Source: Halomonadaceae bacterium T82-2 (lineage in GTDB: Bacteria > Pseudomonadota > Gammaproteobacteria > Pseudomonadales > Halomonadaceae). Taken from it: DNA of 64,000 nt. The notes beneath the pieces were generated by a model. The model was not told where the DNA came from. It saw only the letters and a program-made list of their open reading frames with translations, and did no database searches. The stretch is from NCBI GenBank assembly GCA_001577635.1, contig LSBP01000005.1, forward strand, positions 1-64,000, written 5' to 3'. Of this stretch, positions 62,744 through 64,000 are shown one piece after another (within the stretch, counting starts at the first letter, position 1; every line of letters starts with the position of its first letter). A program made the position numbers and the translations under genes.

Positions 62744-63295
62744 ATGAAAAAGTTTGTAAACGCTTCTCTGCCCGTGCTGGTTGGGGCTTCTCTTCTGTTT
62801 GCCTCCTCTGCCATGGCCCAAGGGATGGGCTCAACGGTAGGCCCGAAGACGGGTGACAGGGAATTCTCCATCTCCGGTACCGGTACCAGCAACAAGGACT
62901 TCGACAACGGCAGCTTTGGCGTTTCCGGTGACTACGGCTGGTACCTGTCCGGTCAGACGCTGGTGGGCGTTCGTCAGAGCGTGAACTTTGCCGACGTGCA
63001 AGGCGATAGCGACAACACCTGGAATGGCAGCACGCGGGGCTTTGCCGATTACCACTTCGGCCGCGGCGCAGCCCGTCCCTTCGTGGGCGCCTCGCTCGGC
63101 GGCATTTATGGCGACGGCGTGAAGGACACCGGCATCGCCGGCCTGGAAACCGGCCTCAAGTACTACATGCTGCCGAGTACCTTCATTCAGGGCAGGGCCG
63201 AGTACCAGTTCCTGTTCGACAGCAGCAACAGCGCCCAGGACAACATCGACGATGGCGCCTGGGCCTACACCATCGGCATGGGTATCAACTTCTGA
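62744..63295 (+). CDS. Outer-membrane beta-barrel protein
   Basis: A 183-residue exported protein: Sec signal MKKFVNASLPVLVGASLLFA with cleavage AMA-QG near 25, then about eight amphipathic strands with aromatic girdle residues (SFGVSGDYGWYLSGQTLVGV; GFADYHFGRGAARPFVGASL) and a C-terminal strand AYTIGMGINF ending in Phe, the BAM recognition signal. It resembles small OmpW/OmpX-like or opacity-type barrels. The ATG at 62744 follows AAGGGGTG. Codon use in the first 25 codons is AT-richer than elsewhere, typical of an efficiently translated envelope protein. A hairpin follows. Confidence 0.85.
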   Translation: MKKFVNASLPVLVGASLLFASSAMAQGMGSTVGPKTGDREFSISGTGTSNKDFDNGSFGVSGDYGWYLSGQTLVGVRQSVNFADVQGDSDNTWNGSTRGFADYHFGRGAARPFVGASLGGIYGDGVKDTGIAGLETGLKYYMLPSTFIQGRAEYQFLFDSSNSAQDNIDDGAWAYTIGMGINF

Positions 63296-63334
63296 TCGGA
63301 AACGAACCATGATCGTGAAGTGACCCGATTGGGA

Positions 63335-63364
63335 GCGAACACCCCAAACGACTGGGGTGTTCGC
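63335..63364 (+). terminator. Terminator behind the outer-membrane protein gene
   Basis: GCGAACACCCC / GGGGTGTTCGC is an 11-bp perfect stem with an eight-base loop, 40 bases after the stop. Weak T content follows (AATTTG). Probable terminator. Confidence 0.6.
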
Positions 63365-63485
63365 GCCCAATTTGCGCCCAAGAAAACTCGCCACGGTTTT
63401 CCGATGTATTCAAGGCGAATGCGACGAGCCTGTTGATCGCGACGCCGAGGTTGACCCCGCGATGACATTCGAGCGATTCGTGTTG

Positions 63486-63566
63486 CTACCAGGGGCTCGG
63501 GAAATGCGAACGACCGCAGATATGCAGGATGCCCATCGCGCCGTGACCGAGGGTATAGGCCTCGAT
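63486..63566 (-). pseudogene. C-terminal fragment of a second cytochrome b gene
   Basis: In one minus frame this codes for SIEAYTLGHGAMGILHICGR and then SHFPSPW before a stop. This closely matches the end of the cytochrome b protein at 61748 (IEAYIIGHGAMGILHIF, RSRFPSP). The DNA is roughly four-fifths identical over some 75 bases, so it is a diverged paralogue rather than a recent copy. Everything upstream of it has been replaced by a RhuM fragment. Confidence 0.8.
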
Positions 63567-63571
63567 CGACC

Positions 63572-63786
63572 TGACGTGAACCCTCCTGACGAACGACCCG
63601 GAATTTCCGGATAGTTGGTTCTCGCACCAGCTCACCTTCGTCGTAGACGTTCAGAACGTGCTCATTGATCGTCCGAATACCCTTGTCAAAAGGTTCGGAC
63701 ATCTGCCGCTGGATCAGCCATACCGTCTCGCGGCCTTCGTCCAGACGCACCTCGACCGCCTTCTCGGCATCCTCGTAGATCAGGAT
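63572..63786 (-). pseudogene. N-terminal fragment of a RhuM-family (virulence RhuM / Fic-associated) gene
   Basis: A minus frame reads ILIYEDAEKAVEVRLDEG, ETVWLIQRQMSEPFDKG, IRTINEHVLNVYDEGEL and TIRKFRVVRQEGSRQV. These are the consecutive blocks at the start of RhuM proteins (typically ETVWLTQ..MAELF, RTINEH..NIYDEGEL, RKFR.V..EGSR.V). Only about 72 of some 330 codons remain; the rest of the protein is missing and the frame runs into the cytochrome b remnant. RhuM genes are usually in genomic islands. Confidence 0.75.
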
Positions 63787-63893
63787 CGAGCCGTACTGGC
63801 TGCCACGGCCGGTGTGCACGTTTACCCCTTGGGGCAACTTCCGGTGCCACAAGGCCATCTGGAGGGCGTCACAGACCCGGTAATGCCGCCGCG
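63787..63893 (-). pseudogene. Fragment of an IS3-family transposase (OrfB)
   Basis: A minus frame reads YRVCDALQMALWHRKLPQG then VNVHTGRGSQYGS. This is the segment of IS3 OrfB around the second catalytic Asp, usually HSDRGSQY; here the Asp of that motif is Gly (HTGRGSQY), so the fragment would be inactive even if complete. It joins the RhuM fragment in frame directly after GSQYGS. Confidence 0.75.
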
Positions 63894-64000
63894 TGCAGGC
63901 CCAGGAACCCGTTACGGAAACAACGCCTTTCCACCGCCATTATCCTGGGAAAATACTCGGCACTATCCCCATAAAACAGGATTAACATATTAATTATCAG
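63894..64000. other. AT-rich end of window, no gene seen
   Basis: The last 100 bases drop sharply in GC, with stretches such as AACATATTAATTATCAG. No frame is supported. They may belong to the same degraded island as the three fragments before them; the continuation is outside the window. Confidence 0.4.

Noticed and set aside
63572-63858. A single 197-codon gene on the minus strand at the right end
   Set aside because: The open frame is a chain of unrelated fragments (IS3, RhuM) that then runs through the cytochrome b remnant in the wrong phase, so it is not one protein.

Overview
The window is one contiguous stretch of a GC-rich gammaproteobacterial chromosome, almost entirely coding and mostly housekeeping. 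Several blocks have the gene order of Pseudomonas/Halomonas-type genomes: dapA-bamC-(metallo-hydrolase)-purC, tusA-perM next to bepA, purL/mltF/tadA, and scpA-scpB-rluB. The codon use, the DUF3008 protein, the TTT and DAACS carriers and the MscS-type channel suggest a halophilic Halomonadaceae-like organism. That placement is inference from gene content; no rRNA or marker comparison was possible.

Layout. 0.3-11.3 kb: cell-wall recycling (ampD), NAD synthesis (nadC, nadA), tRNA modification (trmO), the dapA-bamC-MBL-purC operon, a peroxiredoxin, tusA-perM and the periplasmic protease/chaperone bepA. 11.5-11.9 kb: three identical tRNA-Lys(TTT) genes with a good promoter and a strong terminator. 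11.9-16.6 kb: scpA-scpB-rluB and the DNA-repair helicase radD. 17-25 kb: purL, mltF, tadA, tesB and an NADP-type alcohol dehydrogenase divergent from an AraC regulator. 26-31 kb: TauE-like exporter, an orphan ArnT-like glycosyltransferase, a PepSY-cytochrome b561 pair, a ZIP-like protein and rhlE. 32.3-41 kb is the main accessory metabolic block: a GntR/FCD regulator divergent from a cytosolic gamma-glutamyltransferase-like enzyme, a two-piece CHR (chromate-type) transporter and a complete tripartite tricarboxylate transporter (tctC-tctB-tctA), then two oxidoreductases. 41-56.7 kb: membrane proteins, ybaK, a YebC-family protein, aldo/keto reductase, catalase, yejK, curA-like, a dicarboxylate/amino-acid symporter, nagD-like and yghU. 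56.8-63.3 kb: a chemoreceptor behind a sigma-28 promoter, tpm, an MscS-type channel, a second b-type cytochrome and a small outer-membrane barrel. 63.48-63.9 kb is a scar of three joined gene fragments (cytochrome b tail, RhuM N-terminus, IS3 transposase).

Two signals stand out. (1) A direct repeat of the form NYTAAG-N5-GYTAAG, 11-bp period and always in the same orientation as the downstream gene, precedes three membrane or envelope transcription units (ArnT-like, PepSY-cytochrome b561, cytochrome b). It resembles PmrA/QseB-type boxes and suggests a small envelope regulon whose two-component system lies outside the window. (2) The GntR-GGT-ChrA-ChrA-TctCBA cluster couples a signal-less GGT to both a CHR-type pair and a high-affinity importer. 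As I recall, Bacillus subtilis also places ywrA/ywrB (CHR pair) near ywrD (GGT-like), so these families may cooperate on an unknown gamma-glutamyl or related metabolite rather than chromate.
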